64,000 bases of DNA from Palsa-601 sp963801185 (lineage in GTDB: Bacteria; Actinomycetota; Acidimicrobiia; Acidimicrobiales; Bog-793). Within the stretch, counting starts at the first letter, position 1. Every line of letters starts with the position of its first letter. Positions 1 to 9,736 of this stretch are shown here, piece after piece. Under the pieces are notes generated by a model. It saw only the letters and a list, made by a program, of their open reading frames with translations, was not told the DNA's origin and did not search any database. The position numbers and the translations under genes were made by a program. The stretch covers positions 272,717 through 336,716 of the forward strand of contig CAWDDW010000002.1 of NCBI GenBank assembly GCA_963801185.1, written 5' to 3'.

Positions 1-2
1 CC

Positions 3-2987
3 GAGGACCTCATGCTCGCGTACCTCCAGTACCTGAATCTGGAGCTGGACTCGGCCAAGTCACCACCGGTCCTCGTGGCAAAGGACGCGACGCGAGCCTC
101 GTACCTGGTTGTCAACTTCCAGGGCCAGCACGTGCTCGAGCAGGCGCTGCCGAGCTCGTCCGTCTCCGGCGGCCAGACGAGCCAGACCGGGCCGCCCGGT
201 GGTCTGCTCTCAGGCCCGACGCGCCTGGTTTTCCAGTTCCAGGGAAAGGGCTTCCGAGTCCCCTTCACGTTCGACGCCCTCTTCAGCTGGCTCTCGGATT
301 ACTTCACCCCGAGCCTGTCCCCGTTCGCAGACCAGCCGCCGGCGGAGGGTCCCTACCCGTCGCCGCCGCCGTCAGCGCCGGCAGGCGAGCAGACGGCCAT
401 CGAGGCGCCCTGGCAGCTCATCGTTACGCCCGACTCATCGGGAGGCTGGGAGCACTCGCTCACGCCTGTTACCCATGGCGGGTGGACCGAGCTCTGGCAC
501 ACTCGCCTAGGCGTCGTGACGACGAAGAAGGGCAAGAAAGCAGTCGTCGAGCCGCCGTCCGCCACGCCCAACCTGCGCGCGATCTGGACGCCCGGCTACG
601 GCATCGACCTGCCGCCGCCCGCCGATCCGTTCACTCCGACGGCGCTCACCGCCCAGGACCGCTTCGACCTCGTCTACAACATGACGACATATCTCACCGG
701 CGGCCCGCCCGATGGATTCATCGCGGCACCAGCCAAGGTCAGCCTGTTCCATCTCTCGGCGCTCGGCGCCAACACGGACGTGATCGGCGACTGGCCGGCG
801 GCCACGACCGGGCTGATCAGTTGGTTGCAACGCTCGGCTCAGGGGCGCGACAGCTACGTTCGAGTGGAACAGGCCGGGTACTTGTTCCCGACCGGGCACA
901 AAGCAAGCCTGATCACCGTCACCGACCGGCAGTTCGTATACAACAGCTCGTCCGGGGAGGTAGAGGCGTATCTCGTCAACACCGCGTTCGTCGTCGTCCG
1001 GGACCCTCTGAAGAACTACGCAGCCGATCCCTTCAAACAACAAGACGTTGCGAGAGGGCTGCCGTTCCGCCAGATCACGCTCACGACACTCGTTACACCA
1101 CCGGTCAACACGACGTCCGGGCCTGGCCTCGCAGGCCTCAGCTACCCGCCGACGAACATCGGAGACGCGTTCTGGATCACCGAAGCGTCATCGGGCGCCT
1201 ACGTAGCGTTCAACATAAAGGCCGTGGACTGGGCGGGACAGACCATCACCTTCCAGATGCCGCTCGCGTTCATCTCGGCGGCGACCACCGGCAGCACGGT
1301 CAACGCGTACGACCCGTCGCGTCCACCGAGCACGCCTGGCGATTCGTACGACATCGCGCACGGTTACGCGACGGACGCGCGCGCGGTGGTCAACCTGAAC
1401 GGCCAGCAGCTGACCTACGCCGAGCCGGGTTCGGGCAGTTCGAACACGAAGCACACCACGAAGCAGTTCACCTTCGGGGCGGTCCTGCCGGACGCCTCGG
1501 TGACCGAGGACCAACTCATCGAGGCCGACCAGCCCGCTTGGTACCCGCAGTGGTCCGCCGCCCAGATCGAGCTCACCGGCCTGTCCGAGCTGGCAGGAGT
1601 GAGCGCGCCGCCGACGATCTCCCCGAACGCCGACTACCTGGCGAACAATTACTCCGAAAGCAACGTGGCGGAGATCTTCGCCGACATCGAGACTGCCCTC
1701 TCGGTCGTGTTCGGCGCCGGCAACGGAGGCGGTGTCGCCACACCCAACTTCGCCCCGACGGGCCTCAGCCGTCAGCTCGGCCCTCTCGCGGACGCCGCAA
1801 GCTTCCTCACCGGGAAGTTCGACCCGCTCACGTACTTCGGCGACGGCGCGATGCTGCTCGGAGGCATCTCCCTCGGACAGATCATCCAGCAGGTGGTCGG
1901 TCAGGGCCTGCTGTCGAGCGCCCCGAACATCACCGTGCAGGAGGTCGACGACCCGAAGACGAACCTGCCCACTTCGTTCATCGTCTCTTACACGTTGAAA
2001 CCGAACCTGCAGAACGACAAGGACGGAGGCGGGATCGGGCTGTTCAACCCCCACGACGATGCGAGCCTCGTGATCAAGGCCTCCGTGACCGTGCCGGTGG
2101 CGAACCCGGGGCAGGCGACCTTCAGCGTCACCGGCACCTTGTCCGAGTTCGACGTCGACCTGTTCGGAGCGGACCCGTCCGACCAGTTCTTCGTGATCGA
2201 CGTCGAGAAGGTCTCCTTCACCGCCGAGACCGGCAAGAAATCTGCCGTCAACGTCTCCATCCGGTCGGTCGGCTTCGGCCAAGCACTGTCGTTCGTCGAC
2301 ATCCTCGAGCAGTTCCTGTCCGCGACGGACGGTGACGGCGGGCCTGCCATCGACGTCGAGCCCAGCGGCATCACCGTCAGCTACGGCCTTCCGATCCCCG
2401 ACGCCACGCTCGGGGCCATCTCGATCTTCAACATGTCGCTCAACGCGGAGTTGGACATCCCGTTCGACGGCAGCCCGGTCACGGTGACATTCGCCTTTTG
2501 CTCCCAGGAGAATCCCTTCCAGCTCGCGATCGGGATCTTCGGCGGTGGGGGCTTCTTCGCGATCAGCCTCACCGTGGCGGGGGTCCAAGAGCTGCAGGCC
2601 TCCCTCGAGGTGGGCCTCGTCGCCTGCTTGGACCTCGGGGTCGCGAGCGGCAGCGCCTCGATCGAGGCCGGCATCTACTTCTCGCTCACTATCGGCGATA
2701 CGGGCAAACAGTCGATCAACCTGACGGGCTTCCTGCGCGCCGACGGCAAGCTCACGTTCCTCGGCATCGTCTCGATCTCGGTCGACCTCTACCTCGGGCT
2801 GACGTACCTCGACCCGGGCAAGGCATACGGCGAGGCCTCTGTCACCGTCAATGTGTCGGTCGCCTTCTTCTCGAAGTCTGTGACCGCCACGTGCAGGCGG
2901 ACCCTCGGTGGCGGTAACGACCCGACGTTCGAGCAGCTCATGAGTGAGACCGACTGGACGAATTACGTGAAGGCGTTCGCGACGTGA
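3..2987 (+). CDS. Large beta-rich protein of unknown function (5' partial)
   Basis: The reading frame is open to the window edge, so the first methionine at position 12 is probably internal and the N-terminus is missing. About 995 residues are visible. The N-terminal half is Pro/Ser/Gly-rich. The C-terminal third (from about residue 690) is a run of alternating hydrophobic strands such as GIFGGGGFFAISLTVAGV and FLGIVSISVDLYLGLTYLD, which looks like a large beta-sheet or lipid-contacting fold. I see no catalytic motif and no membrane helix long enough to be convincing. The next gene starts 10 bases after the stop, so the two are probably co-transcribed and may act together. I do not recognise the family. 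Confidence is high that it is coding and low for any role. Confidence 0.8.
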   Translation, partial: EDLMLAYLQYLNLELDSAKSPPVLVAKDATRASYLVVNFQGQHVLEQALPSSSVSGGQTSQTGPPGGLLSGPTRLVFQFQGKGFRVPFTFDALFSWLSDYFTPSLSPFADQPPAEGPYPSPPPSAPAGEQTAIEAPWQLIVTPDSSGGWEHSLTPVTHGGWTELWHTRLGVVTTKKGKKAVVEPPSATPNLRAIWTPGYGIDLPPPADPFTPTALTAQDRFDLVYNMTTYLTGGPPDGFIAAPAKVSLFHLSALGANTDVIGDWPAATTGLISWLQRSAQGRDSYVRVEQAGYLFPTGHKASLITVTDRQFVYNSSSGEVEAYLVNTAFVVVRDPLKNYAADPFKQQDVARGLPFRQITLTTLVTPPVNTTSGPGLAGLSYPPTNIGDAFWITEASSGAYVAFNIKAVDWAGQTITFQMPLAFISAATTGSTVNAYDPSRPPSTPGDSYDIAHGYATDARAVVNLNGQQLTYAEPGSGSSNTKHTTKQFTFGAVLPDASVTEDQLIEADQPAWYPQWSAAQIELTGLSELAGVSAPPTISPNADYLANNYSESNVAEIFADIETALSVVFGAGNGGGVATPNFAPTGLSRQLGPLADAASFLTGKFDPLTYFGDGAMLLGGISLGQIIQQVVGQGLLSSAPNITVQEVDDPKTNLPTSFIVSYTLKPNLQNDKDGGGIGLFNPHDDASLVIKASVTVPVANPGQATFSVTGTLSEFDVDLFGADPSDQFFVIDVEKVSFTAETGKKSAVNVSIRSVGFGQALSFVDILEQFLSATDGDGGPAIDVEPSGITVSYGLPIPDATLGAISIFNMSLNAELDIPFDGSPVTVTFAFCSQENPFQLAIGIFGGGGFFAISLTVAGVQELQASLEVGLVACLDLGVASGSASIEAGIYFSLTIGDTGKQSINLTGFLRADGKLTFLGIVSISVDLYLGLTYLDPGKAYGEASVTVNVSVAFFSKSVTATCRRTLGGGNDPTFEQLMSETDWTNYVKAFAT

Positions 2988-2997
2988 TGGGGTCGCC

Positions 2998-5900
2998 ATG
3001 AACGTCCAGCGGGTCGTCTTCACAGCGCTGCCGCAAGGCATCGAGTCGACCGCTCACGGCAAGAAGCTGCGATTGCTCGCCCTCATCAGCCCCCGGCTCT
3101 ACACCGACGAAGGGCTCCCGGTCCCGCAGCTGAAGCAATTCCCGGACTTCGTCGACTGGCCGTCGCGACACATCTCCTGGAAGGTCATCCTCGGCAGCAA
3201 CGAGGCGGTGACCGCCGCGGTGACGAGCCCGGCTCCCGACTCGGCAGCGTGGAAAGCCGTGTTCTCCAAGACGAGCTACGTGCAACCGTACGAGTTCCAG
3301 TCGTTCTCGGGTCGCGTCACGCGCTCGTACCCCCACGCTGCGGCTCGCAAGTTCGTATTCGACCTGTACGGGAAGATCGCGTCCGCCTCCCCCGTCGCCT
3401 TCCCGGCTCGCAGTGCTCTCTTCGCGCCGCCGAGCGATCCGCCGACCGCGCTCAATCCAGTCGCGTTCGGCCGCACGGGGTCGGTGGCGGAGGGCAACCT
3501 CGGCTCTGACAGCGAGGTTGCGGCGATCGGTGCGCTCGAGGAGTTCCTGAACACGAACCTTGCTGCGCAAACGGCGGATCTCGTCGAGATAGCCAACGCT
3601 TCAGGGGTGACCGGCCCCGAGGGCATCGCGATGCTCCAGGTGAAGTCCTTCCTGCAAGCTCGTACGCCTGGCCCGGCGAGCGGCAAGTACTCCGACCTGA
3701 AGCCGGTGCCCCCGCCCGCGCCGCCAGGCACGGTCACGCCACCGGGAGAGCCGCAGCCCATCATCTTGGACTTCCATCAGGTGATCGCCGGCATGGGCGA
3801 CCACGCCGCCTTGCTCAGCGCCCTCGGGTTGGTCGTCGAGCTCACGGTGCCGGTGCCCACGGGTCCGCTTCCCTCCACCTTGCAGCTCGTCCCGAGCTGG
3901 AAGCCGCTACTCAGTTCGGCCGACACGTTCAACGTGACGCCGGTCACGATGCTCGAGCCGAGCGGCTGGCCGGCAGCGCGCTCAGCCAAGGCCCTGGTGA
4001 AGGAGGGCCAGGTGCGGCTCGATCTGAGCAGCGACTTCACGTTGGTCGAGCTCGACACCGAGGGTGCTTCCGTCAAGCTCCTCGACCTGGCGAGGACGCT
4101 GTGGAGCCTCGAGATGAACGGGACTGCGACGCCCGCGACATCACCTGTCTCCTCGATCCCGTCACTGCGCCAGGGCGGCATCGCCGTGGCGCAGCTGGAC
4201 CGTGCATGGTCGCTCGCGAACTCGGCGTCCGGACAGCTTTCCTACGCCGACTCGATGAACGCCGGTGCCGAGGCCACGCCGGTGGTGAACCCCGTCGTTG
4301 GTGTCGAGGACATCAGCAAGGGCGTGCGGGTCGACATCTACGACGAGACTCAGAAGCGCTGGTTCCCGCTGTGCGCCCGGAGTGCGCCCGACGCTTACGG
4401 CGCTCCGGGCGCCGCCGCCGGCTACGTGCTCGGCAAGGGGTCGAGCAAGGTCACGGTCCCGGTGCCGAGCGGGGACGAGGGCTACGTGTCGACGGTCGTG
4501 ACGGGCGACTCCACCCCGAACGGATCGACCGACATGTACCTGCAAGAGACGCTGTTCCGCTGGACCGGCTGGAGCCTCATCGGATCACGACCCGGGAAGA
4601 CGCTCGGCGAGTCGCCAGATCTGCCGGTCACCGACCAGCCGGGCAACCCGCCGGCGCCAAATTCCGACTTCCCCGTCCAGATCGACTACGTGCCCACTCC
4701 CGGGACGTTGCCGCTCCTCCGGTTCGGGAGGACCTACCGGGCCCGGGCACGTGTGGCGGACATCGGAGGCGGCGGCGTCGGGTTCGACAAGACGGCTTCG
4801 TCCGAGTCGTTCGCGCACGCCACCGGCGACCTCACCTACGGTCGATTCGAGCCCGTACCGTCGCCGGTGTTGTTGATGCGCCATCCGGTCAGCGAGGGCG
4901 AGAGGCTGGAGCGCCTAGTCATTCGCAGCAACTACGACATCCCCGACGACAAGCCGGGCGCCTCCCACCCGAGGATCACCCCGTGCGCCCGCCACGTTGT
5001 ACCGCCCGCCATGGCGGAGCTGCTGGCAGAGCACCACGGCATGTTCGACCACGCCTCTGGCCTCGATGCAACGGCGTACGACTTGATCAAGGCACACGCC
5101 AACGCGGTGATCGGCGACGTCGCGGCGAACCGCCCGACGAGCGACCCCAACCTTCCGAGCCAGCAAGGAAAAGGCCAGACGAGTGGGCTGTACTACGACA
5201 CCGACAACCTGTCCGTGCCTTACCTGCCGGACGTGCTCTCGAGGAGCGCTGCGCTCCAGGACCTGCCCGGGGCCAAGAAGGGTGCGACGACCCGGGTGCT
5301 GTTCTCGAGACGCGGACAGGCCTGGCCGGTTACCCAGCCGTTCCAACTTCGGATCGTCGGCGAGGGCTCGCGCCAGCCGGTGCTGCCCTCGACGGCAAAC
5401 GGGAACACGCTGACGGTCTCGCTCCCGAAGGCGGCCGTTGTCGAGATCCAGTGCGCAAGCGCCATCGAGCGGGCCGACTTGGGACTCCTCGGTTTGTGGG
5501 AGTGGTTCAAGCAGCAGAGCGTGGCCACCGCAGAGCTGGAGAGTGCTGCGCTCGACGGACGGGCCTGGATGCTGACACCACCGCGCACCGTCATCCTCGT
5601 GCACGCAGTTCGCCAGCCGCTCAAGGCGCCGGAGTTCAGTAGCTCGTTCGTGATCGAGCCGCGCAATGCCGCGGACACGACGGCCACGTTGAACGACCCG
5701 AGTCTGTCCGTCGACCGAGCGAGCTCGATCAAGATCGACATCGCGGCGCAGTGGGACGATTGGGTGGACAACGGGAAGAACCCCAACCCTGACAAGCCGG
5801 TCCCCGTCGCTGCCCCGGTTGGCGAGATCGCCCTCGGCACCGTAGGCGCGAACCACGCTGCCGTGACGCTAACCCAGCAGTTCAAAGACACGTTGGCTCG

Positions 5901-7152
5901 CGAGGTCTCATATTCGGTCACGGCAACGACCCGTTTTGCCGAGTACTTCACCGAGCGCACGTCGTTGCGGCTGGAGGACGCACCTATCACGATCTACGCC
6001 CACGGCATCATGCCGGGCTCGGCGGTGGTGACCGGGACCTACAAGCACAAGGCCTACACCTTCCTACTGCACGAGGACTACACGACCGATGACGTTGCGG
6101 GCACGATCACGCGCCTGCGGGGCGGCAAGATTGGCAAGGGTGAGAGCGTGAACGTGGCGTTCGTCCCGCTCCCGGTCACACGCTCGAGCCTCGAGGGCCG
6201 CAAGAAAGGCGACCTCGGAGTGACCAAGTCCGTCCCGAGCACGGCGCGCCCGGCAGCACCTGACGTGCTCTACGCCGTGCCCGCCTGGTCCAACACCGGC
6301 CCGACCAAGCACGGCGACAAGGTCGAGAGCCAACGGCTCGGCGGCGCTCTTCGGGTATACCTGCGGCGGCCTTGGTGGTCATCGGGTGGCGGCGAGCAGC
6401 TCGGCGTGGTGCTTCTCGACCCAGGTGGCAGCTCGGTGCTGCCGTATTACACCCAGTGGGGGAGCGACCCCCTCTGGAAAGCGTCCTCGTTGACGACCAC
6501 AGGAGTCCCGACGACCGCCAGCTTCCCGCTCGCGGTGACGAGGATAAATGGCGGCATCACGCTGAGCGAGGCGACCGGTACCTACGGCATGGCGGGTCAT
6601 CAGGTTCAGTTCGACCCAGACCGTGACCTGTGGTTCTGTGATATCCAGCTTGCGACCGACCGGGCGTACTTCCCGTTCGTCAGGTTGGCACTCGCCCGTT
6701 ACCAACCCAACTCCATCACAGGCGCGCACACCTCCGGCGTGGTGATGGCCGACTGTTCCCAGACGTTGCCCAGCCGTTCCACGGTCGTCGATCTCTCGGC
6801 CAGCGATGTCGTGAGAGCCACGGTGACGGGGTACTGGTACAAGAAGCAGTCGGGCTCAGCTAACCCGGGCCCAGCGAGCGAGCCCGGGTTCATGTACGCG
6901 CAGATCGAGAGTCAGACCGCCGGGCTCACCGACGAGTTGTCCTGGCGAGCGATCAGTCCGAGCGACATGGTCGCGCTGGGCGCGACGACCGATTCCAAGA
7001 CCGGGCTCACGACCTGGGCGGGCGCACTCAAGCGTCCAAAGGCGGCAGGTACCTACCGACTCGCCATCTGGGAACAGCAGAGCTGGCCTTCGACGACTGC
7101 AGGCGCCAGCTCTGAGCCGCGTATCGTCTTTTTCGACGCCATCCCGATCTGA
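2998..7152 (+). CDS. Very large protein of unknown function (1384 aa)
   Basis: A single uninterrupted frame with strongly GC-rich third positions. No signal peptide or transmembrane helix is seen. The sequence is full of short beta-strand-like segments, Gly/Pro/Ser linkers and Trp/Tyr-rich stretches (for example RTYRARARVADIGGGG near residue 580 and RHVVPPAMAELLAEHHGMFD near 665). This suggests a multi-domain, probably extracellular or particle-forming protein rather than an enzyme. It lies directly behind the preceding large beta-rich gene, and the pair probably forms one operon with more genes upstream of the window. No family is recognised. Structural roles such as a surface sheath, tail-like particle or giant adhesin are possible but unsupported by any motif. 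Confidence 0.8.
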   Translation: MNVQRVVFTALPQGIESTAHGKKLRLLALISPRLYTDEGLPVPQLKQFPDFVDWPSRHISWKVILGSNEAVTAAVTSPAPDSAAWKAVFSKTSYVQPYEFQSFSGRVTRSYPHAAARKFVFDLYGKIASASPVAFPARSALFAPPSDPPTALNPVAFGRTGSVAEGNLGSDSEVAAIGALEEFLNTNLAAQTADLVEIANASGVTGPEGIAMLQVKSFLQARTPGPASGKYSDLKPVPPPAPPGTVTPPGEPQPIILDFHQVIAGMGDHAALLSALGLVVELTVPVPTGPLPSTLQLVPSWKPLLSSADTFNVTPVTMLEPSGWPAARSAKALVKEGQVRLDLSSDFTLVELDTEGASVKLLDLARTLWSLEMNGTATPATSPVSSIPSLRQGGIAVAQLDRAWSLANSASGQLSYADSMNAGAEATPVVNPVVGVEDISKGVRVDIYDETQKRWFPLCARSAPDAYGAPGAAAGYVLGKGSSKVTVPVPSGDEGYVSTVVTGDSTPNGSTDMYLQETLFRWTGWSLIGSRPGKTLGESPDLPVTDQPGNPPAPNSDFPVQIDYVPTPGTLPLLRFGRTYRARARVADIGGGGVGFDKTASSESFAHATGDLTYGRFEPVPSPVLLMRHPVSEGERLERLVIRSNYDIPDDKPGASHPRITPCARHVVPPAMAELLAEHHGMFDHASGLDATAYDLIKAHANAVIGDVAANRPTSDPNLPSQQGKGQTSGLYYDTDNLSVPYLPDVLSRSAALQDLPGAKKGATTRVLFSRRGQAWPVTQPFQLRIVGEGSRQPVLPSTANGNTLTVSLPKAAVVEIQCASAIERADLGLLGLWEWFKQQSVATAELESAALDGRAWMLTPPRTVILVHAVRQPLKAPEFSSSFVIEPRNAADTTATLNDPSLSVDRASSIKIDIAAQWDDWVDNGKNPNPDKPVPVAAPVGEIALGTVGANHAAVTLTQQFKDTLAREVSYSVTATTRFAEYFTERTSLRLEDAPITIYAHGIMPGSAVVTGTYKHKAYTFLLHEDYTTDDVAGTITRLRGGKIGKGESVNVAFVPLPVTRSSLEGRKKGDLGVTKSVPSTARPAAPDVLYAVPAWSNTGPTKHGDKVESQRLGGALRVYLRRPWWSSGGGEQLGVVLLDPGGSSVLPYYTQWGSDPLWKASSLTTTGVPTTASFPLAVTRINGGITLSEATGTYGMAGHQVQFDPDRDLWFCDIQLATDRAYFPFVRLALARYQPNSITGAHTSGVVMADCSQTLPSRSTVVDLSASDVVRATVTGYWYKKQSGSANPGPASEPGFMYAQIESQTAGLTDELSWRAISPSDMVALGATTDSKTGLTTWAGALKRPKAAGTYRLAIWEQQSWPSTTAGASSEPRIVFFDAIPI

Positions 7153-7188
7153 CGACTGAGGGCCGAGTCGCTCGTACTTTCGGGTTGG

Positions 7189-8151
7189 TCAGGTCTTGGG
7201 CGTCACGAGCATCGTCTTGAAGCTGTCGTGCACAACGGGGCCGGGCACGACCTTTTGGCCGTGAGGCAGCGCCATCCACTGCGGCACGAGCTGAGCAGGT
7301 ACAGGAGGGCCACCGTCGACTTCGAGCCGTGAGACGTTGGTCGGGGCGATGTCCGGATATGGGGATGGACCGCTCGGGAGCTTCGGGTCCTCCTGCAGCC
7401 ACTCGGCTTGGCTGAGGGTTAGGAAGTCCGAGGGTGCGGTAGGCGCGCTCTCGGCAGCGCTCGTCGTCACGTCGGTGATCGATGCGGACCACGAACTCCG
7501 TGACTCGGAGATGATCGCATGGATCTCGTCGTTCGGCTCGACGAACATGAGGAACTGAGGATGAAAACCGCGCGCCGGGTCGGACCAGAACGCCTCGTAG
7601 CTGGACTGACCGTCGAATGTCCCCTCTGTCGTGCCGATCTGGAAGAACTCCCTTTGCTGAGGCCCTTGAACGCCAATCCACGTCGAGGCGCCTGTAGTGC
7701 CTGCCTCCGCCTGCATCACTGGCACTGTCCAGCTGGCGCTCACCTGCGTGACCTGGCCGAACCAGGCGTACCCGGCGAATGATCCGAGTTGAGGTTGAGA
7801 AGCACCGCGTCCGAATGAGCTGATCCCCTGCAATATCAGACCGGTCACTGCGGCGACGGTTATCACGACCATCAGAATTCGCTGCGGGCGTCTTACGTTG
7901 CGTACCGGAGGCCAGCCGGGCGGAGGGGGGTAGTAGCGGTACCCGGATGGAGGGTAGCCCGACGGCGGGTAGCCAGGCGGCGGTGGATAGCCGGGCGGCG
8001 GTGGGTAGCCGGGAGGTTGATAGCCAGGCGGGGAGGCATAGCCCTGGGCCGGTGGATAGCTGGGACGTGGATAGCCCAGGGGTGGCGGCAGCGAGTTGTC
8101 GTCGCGCGACCTGTCGCTAGATCGTCCTTCATCGCCGGGATAATCGCTCAT
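7189..8151 (-). CDS. Membrane-anchored G1-type (glutamic) peptidase-like protein
   Basis: About 320 residues starting at ATG 8151; the GTG two codons upstream is less likely. Residues 1-90 are a cytoplasmic-side tail of repeated PGYPPPPGYPP-type units. One transmembrane helix follows (about 92-110, ILMVVITVAAVTGLILQG). The remainder resembles the eqolisin (G1 glutamic peptidase) beta-sandwich: a SASWTVPV strand, a TWIGVQG strand, a Gln in FFQIGTT and the AEW-x-x-E element that carries the catalytic glutamate in this family. The Gln/Glu pair is therefore present by eye. The gene is convergent with the large gene upstream (36-bp gap). The peptidase assignment rests on motif order only. Such proteins are common in acid-tolerant fungi and occur in some bacteria. 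Confidence 0.6.
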   Translation of the reverse strand: MSDYPGDEGRSSDRSRDDNSLPPPLGYPRPSYPPAQGYASPPGYQPPGYPPPPGYPPPPGYPPSGYPPSGYRYYPPPPGWPPVRNVRRPQRILMVVITVAAVTGLILQGISSFGRGASQPQLGSFAGYAWFGQVTQVSASWTVPVMQAEAGTTGASTWIGVQGPQQREFFQIGTTEGTFDGQSSYEAFWSDPARGFHPQFLMFVEPNDEIHAIISESRSSWSASITDVTTSAAESAPTAPSDFLTLSQAEWLQEDPKLPSGPSPYPDIAPTNVSRLEVDGGPPVPAQLVPQWMALPHGQKVVPGPVVHDSFKTMLVTPKT

Positions 8152-8294
8152 CGCCACACTTGAATCACTCGTCGTCTCGGTCCGAAGCCTACGGGGCCCA
8201 ACTGCATCGGGCGTGCACAGGCACGCTGAAAGCCGTCGCCGGTATGTGAGCGCGGTGCGGAGGAGATGAGCGGTTCTCAGGCCACCCTATGCGG

Positions 8295-9620
8295 TTACCA
8301 CTGTGGCCATCCTGACGGGAGACTCCCCGTCGGCGGGTCGTTCTGGAGGACGCCTCCCGGCGCCCCTACGGACTGTAGGAGCTGGGAGAAGTTGTACCCG
8401 AAGGCCGTCGAGTTCGATCCGTCGAACTGGCCGTACTCGGCGGCCATCGTCAAGCCCAGGGCTGAAGGATCGGCCCATCCGGTCTCGATGCCGGTTGGTC
8501 CTTCGTACACCTGTCCGAGCACTGTGCTCGGTGTCACGCTTTGACCGACCTGCACATTCGGTTCGATGTCCTCAGCGGCGTAGACGACGAGGCCGTTCGC
8601 GGGCCCATCGGTGAGCCGGTAAGCGATGAAGGTGCCACCTGGCCAGCCGGAGTTCACGGTGGAGAGCACCACGCCGTCGCCGACGGCATAGATCGGCCCA
8701 GAGCCGCTGTAGTCGACGCCTTGGTCGATCCGTTCGGGACTGAGGTCGCTGACGCCTCGGAGCGGGTCGGCGTAGCCGCCTGGTGCCGGCCGAGGAGGAG
8801 GTGGCTGAGAGGCCCGCTGGCGTGCCGCCGCGGCTGCGGCAGCCGCTGCAGCGGCTCGTGCGGCTGCTCTCTCTTCGGCAGCCTCGCGCTGCTCGTTGGC
8901 GGCGTTCACCAGGGCCACGAGGTTGCTGCTCACCTGGCTGAGTATCGCCTGGTCGCTCGCAATCGCTGCCTGGGCCACTTGGTGGGCCGACGCGAGCTGG
9001 CGGAGGGTCGCAGTGGTGCGATCTCGCTCCACACGAAGAGCGCTCTCGGCGGTCTCTGTACGGTGCTGGGCTACTTGCAAGGTGGCTACCGCGGCGTCCA
9101 AGCTCCCGCTGGCGACGCCTTGGTACACCTCTTGTTCAGGCAGTGTCGTGGCGTTGGCGGAGCTCAGGAGATCCGCGTAGGACCCTGACGCCTGGCTGAC
9201 GTACGCGTCGATCGCCACCTGGCGCAGCCGGGTCGTTGCCTCTTCTTCGCCGCGGCGGTCGGCTAGAAGGTGTGCGTGGTCCTTGGCGATGTGGCTCTCG
9301 ATGGTGGCCAGGCGACTCTCGACCTGGTCGTAGCGGACTACGAGGGACTCCACCCGTGATCCCTGGCTCTCGATGCGCTGCTCGAGCTCACTGACCTTCG
9401 TTCGGTCCGAGCCGATGCCCGCCGCTGCCGTGCCCGGTGACAGGGAAACAACCGCGAGGTTCGTTGCCAGGGCGGTCAAGACCGCAACGACGACGGCAGC
9501 CGACCGACGGGCCACTGGCAGGAGATGCCAAGTGCCGAAGCTGAGCCCGTGGCCGGTGAACCCACCTTTGCCGTCGGCCGAGCCCCTGTCCGCAGCCGAT
9601 TTGCGGATCGGATCGAGCAC
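8295..9620 (-). CDS. Coiled-coil cell-wall protein with degenerate M23-like domain
   Basis: About 441 residues. The start is uncertain: GTG 9620 is the longest, and an internal start nearer the hydrophobic segment is possible. A membrane or signal segment (about residues 38-68, VVVAVLTALATNLAVVSL) is followed by a long coiled coil (about 70-250) with an Ala-only run and a Pro-rich linker. The C-terminal domain (about 285-440) has the layout of a LytM/M23 peptidase (GVDYSGSGPIYAVGDGVVL, then VQVGQSVTPSTVLG), but I cannot find the complete HxxxD/HxH zinc ligands, so catalysis is doubtful. Coiled-coil plus M23-like proteins usually regulate or perform peptidoglycan cleavage at division. A second coiled-coil hydrolase occurs at 41,706-42,848. 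Confidence 0.65.
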   Translation of the reverse strand: MLDPIRKSAADRGSADGKGGFTGHGLSFGTWHLLPVARRSAAVVVAVLTALATNLAVVSLSPGTAAAGIGSDRTKVSELEQRIESQGSRVESLVVRYDQVESRLATIESHIAKDHAHLLADRRGEEEATTRLRQVAIDAYVSQASGSYADLLSSANATTLPEQEVYQGVASGSLDAAVATLQVAQHRTETAESALRVERDRTTATLRQLASAHQVAQAAIASDQAILSQVSSNLVALVNAANEQREAAEERAAARAAAAAAAAAAARQRASQPPPPRPAPGGYADPLRGVSDLSPERIDQGVDYSGSGPIYAVGDGVVLSTVNSGWPGGTFIAYRLTDGPANGLVVYAAEDIEPNVQVGQSVTPSTVLGQVYEGPTGIETGWADPSALGLTMAAEYGQFDGSNSTAFGYNFSQLLQSVGAPGGVLQNDPPTGSLPSGWPQW

Positions 9621-9736
9621 GGTCCGTCAGACTAATCAAATTCTGGTCGGAAGCGCCAGGTTTAGTGGTGCTGCACCAGGTCCGGCACTTGCTGACGACG
9701 ACCGCCGTCACCCCGCGAGCTTGTCCGCGCTTTATC

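Noticed and set aside
1188..3041. Long minus-strand open frame (617 codons) opposite the first two genes
   Set aside because: Arg/Asp/Val-rich shadow of a GC-rich gene with no ribosome site or domain. Similar shadows at 482-2335, 4101-5642 and 19,262-20,716 were dropped for the same reason.
8820..8880. Poly-alanine coding run as a regulatory or satellite repeat
   Set aside because: It is an in-frame Ala-rich linker in the coiled-coil protein (GCN codons varied), not a DNA repeat of its own.
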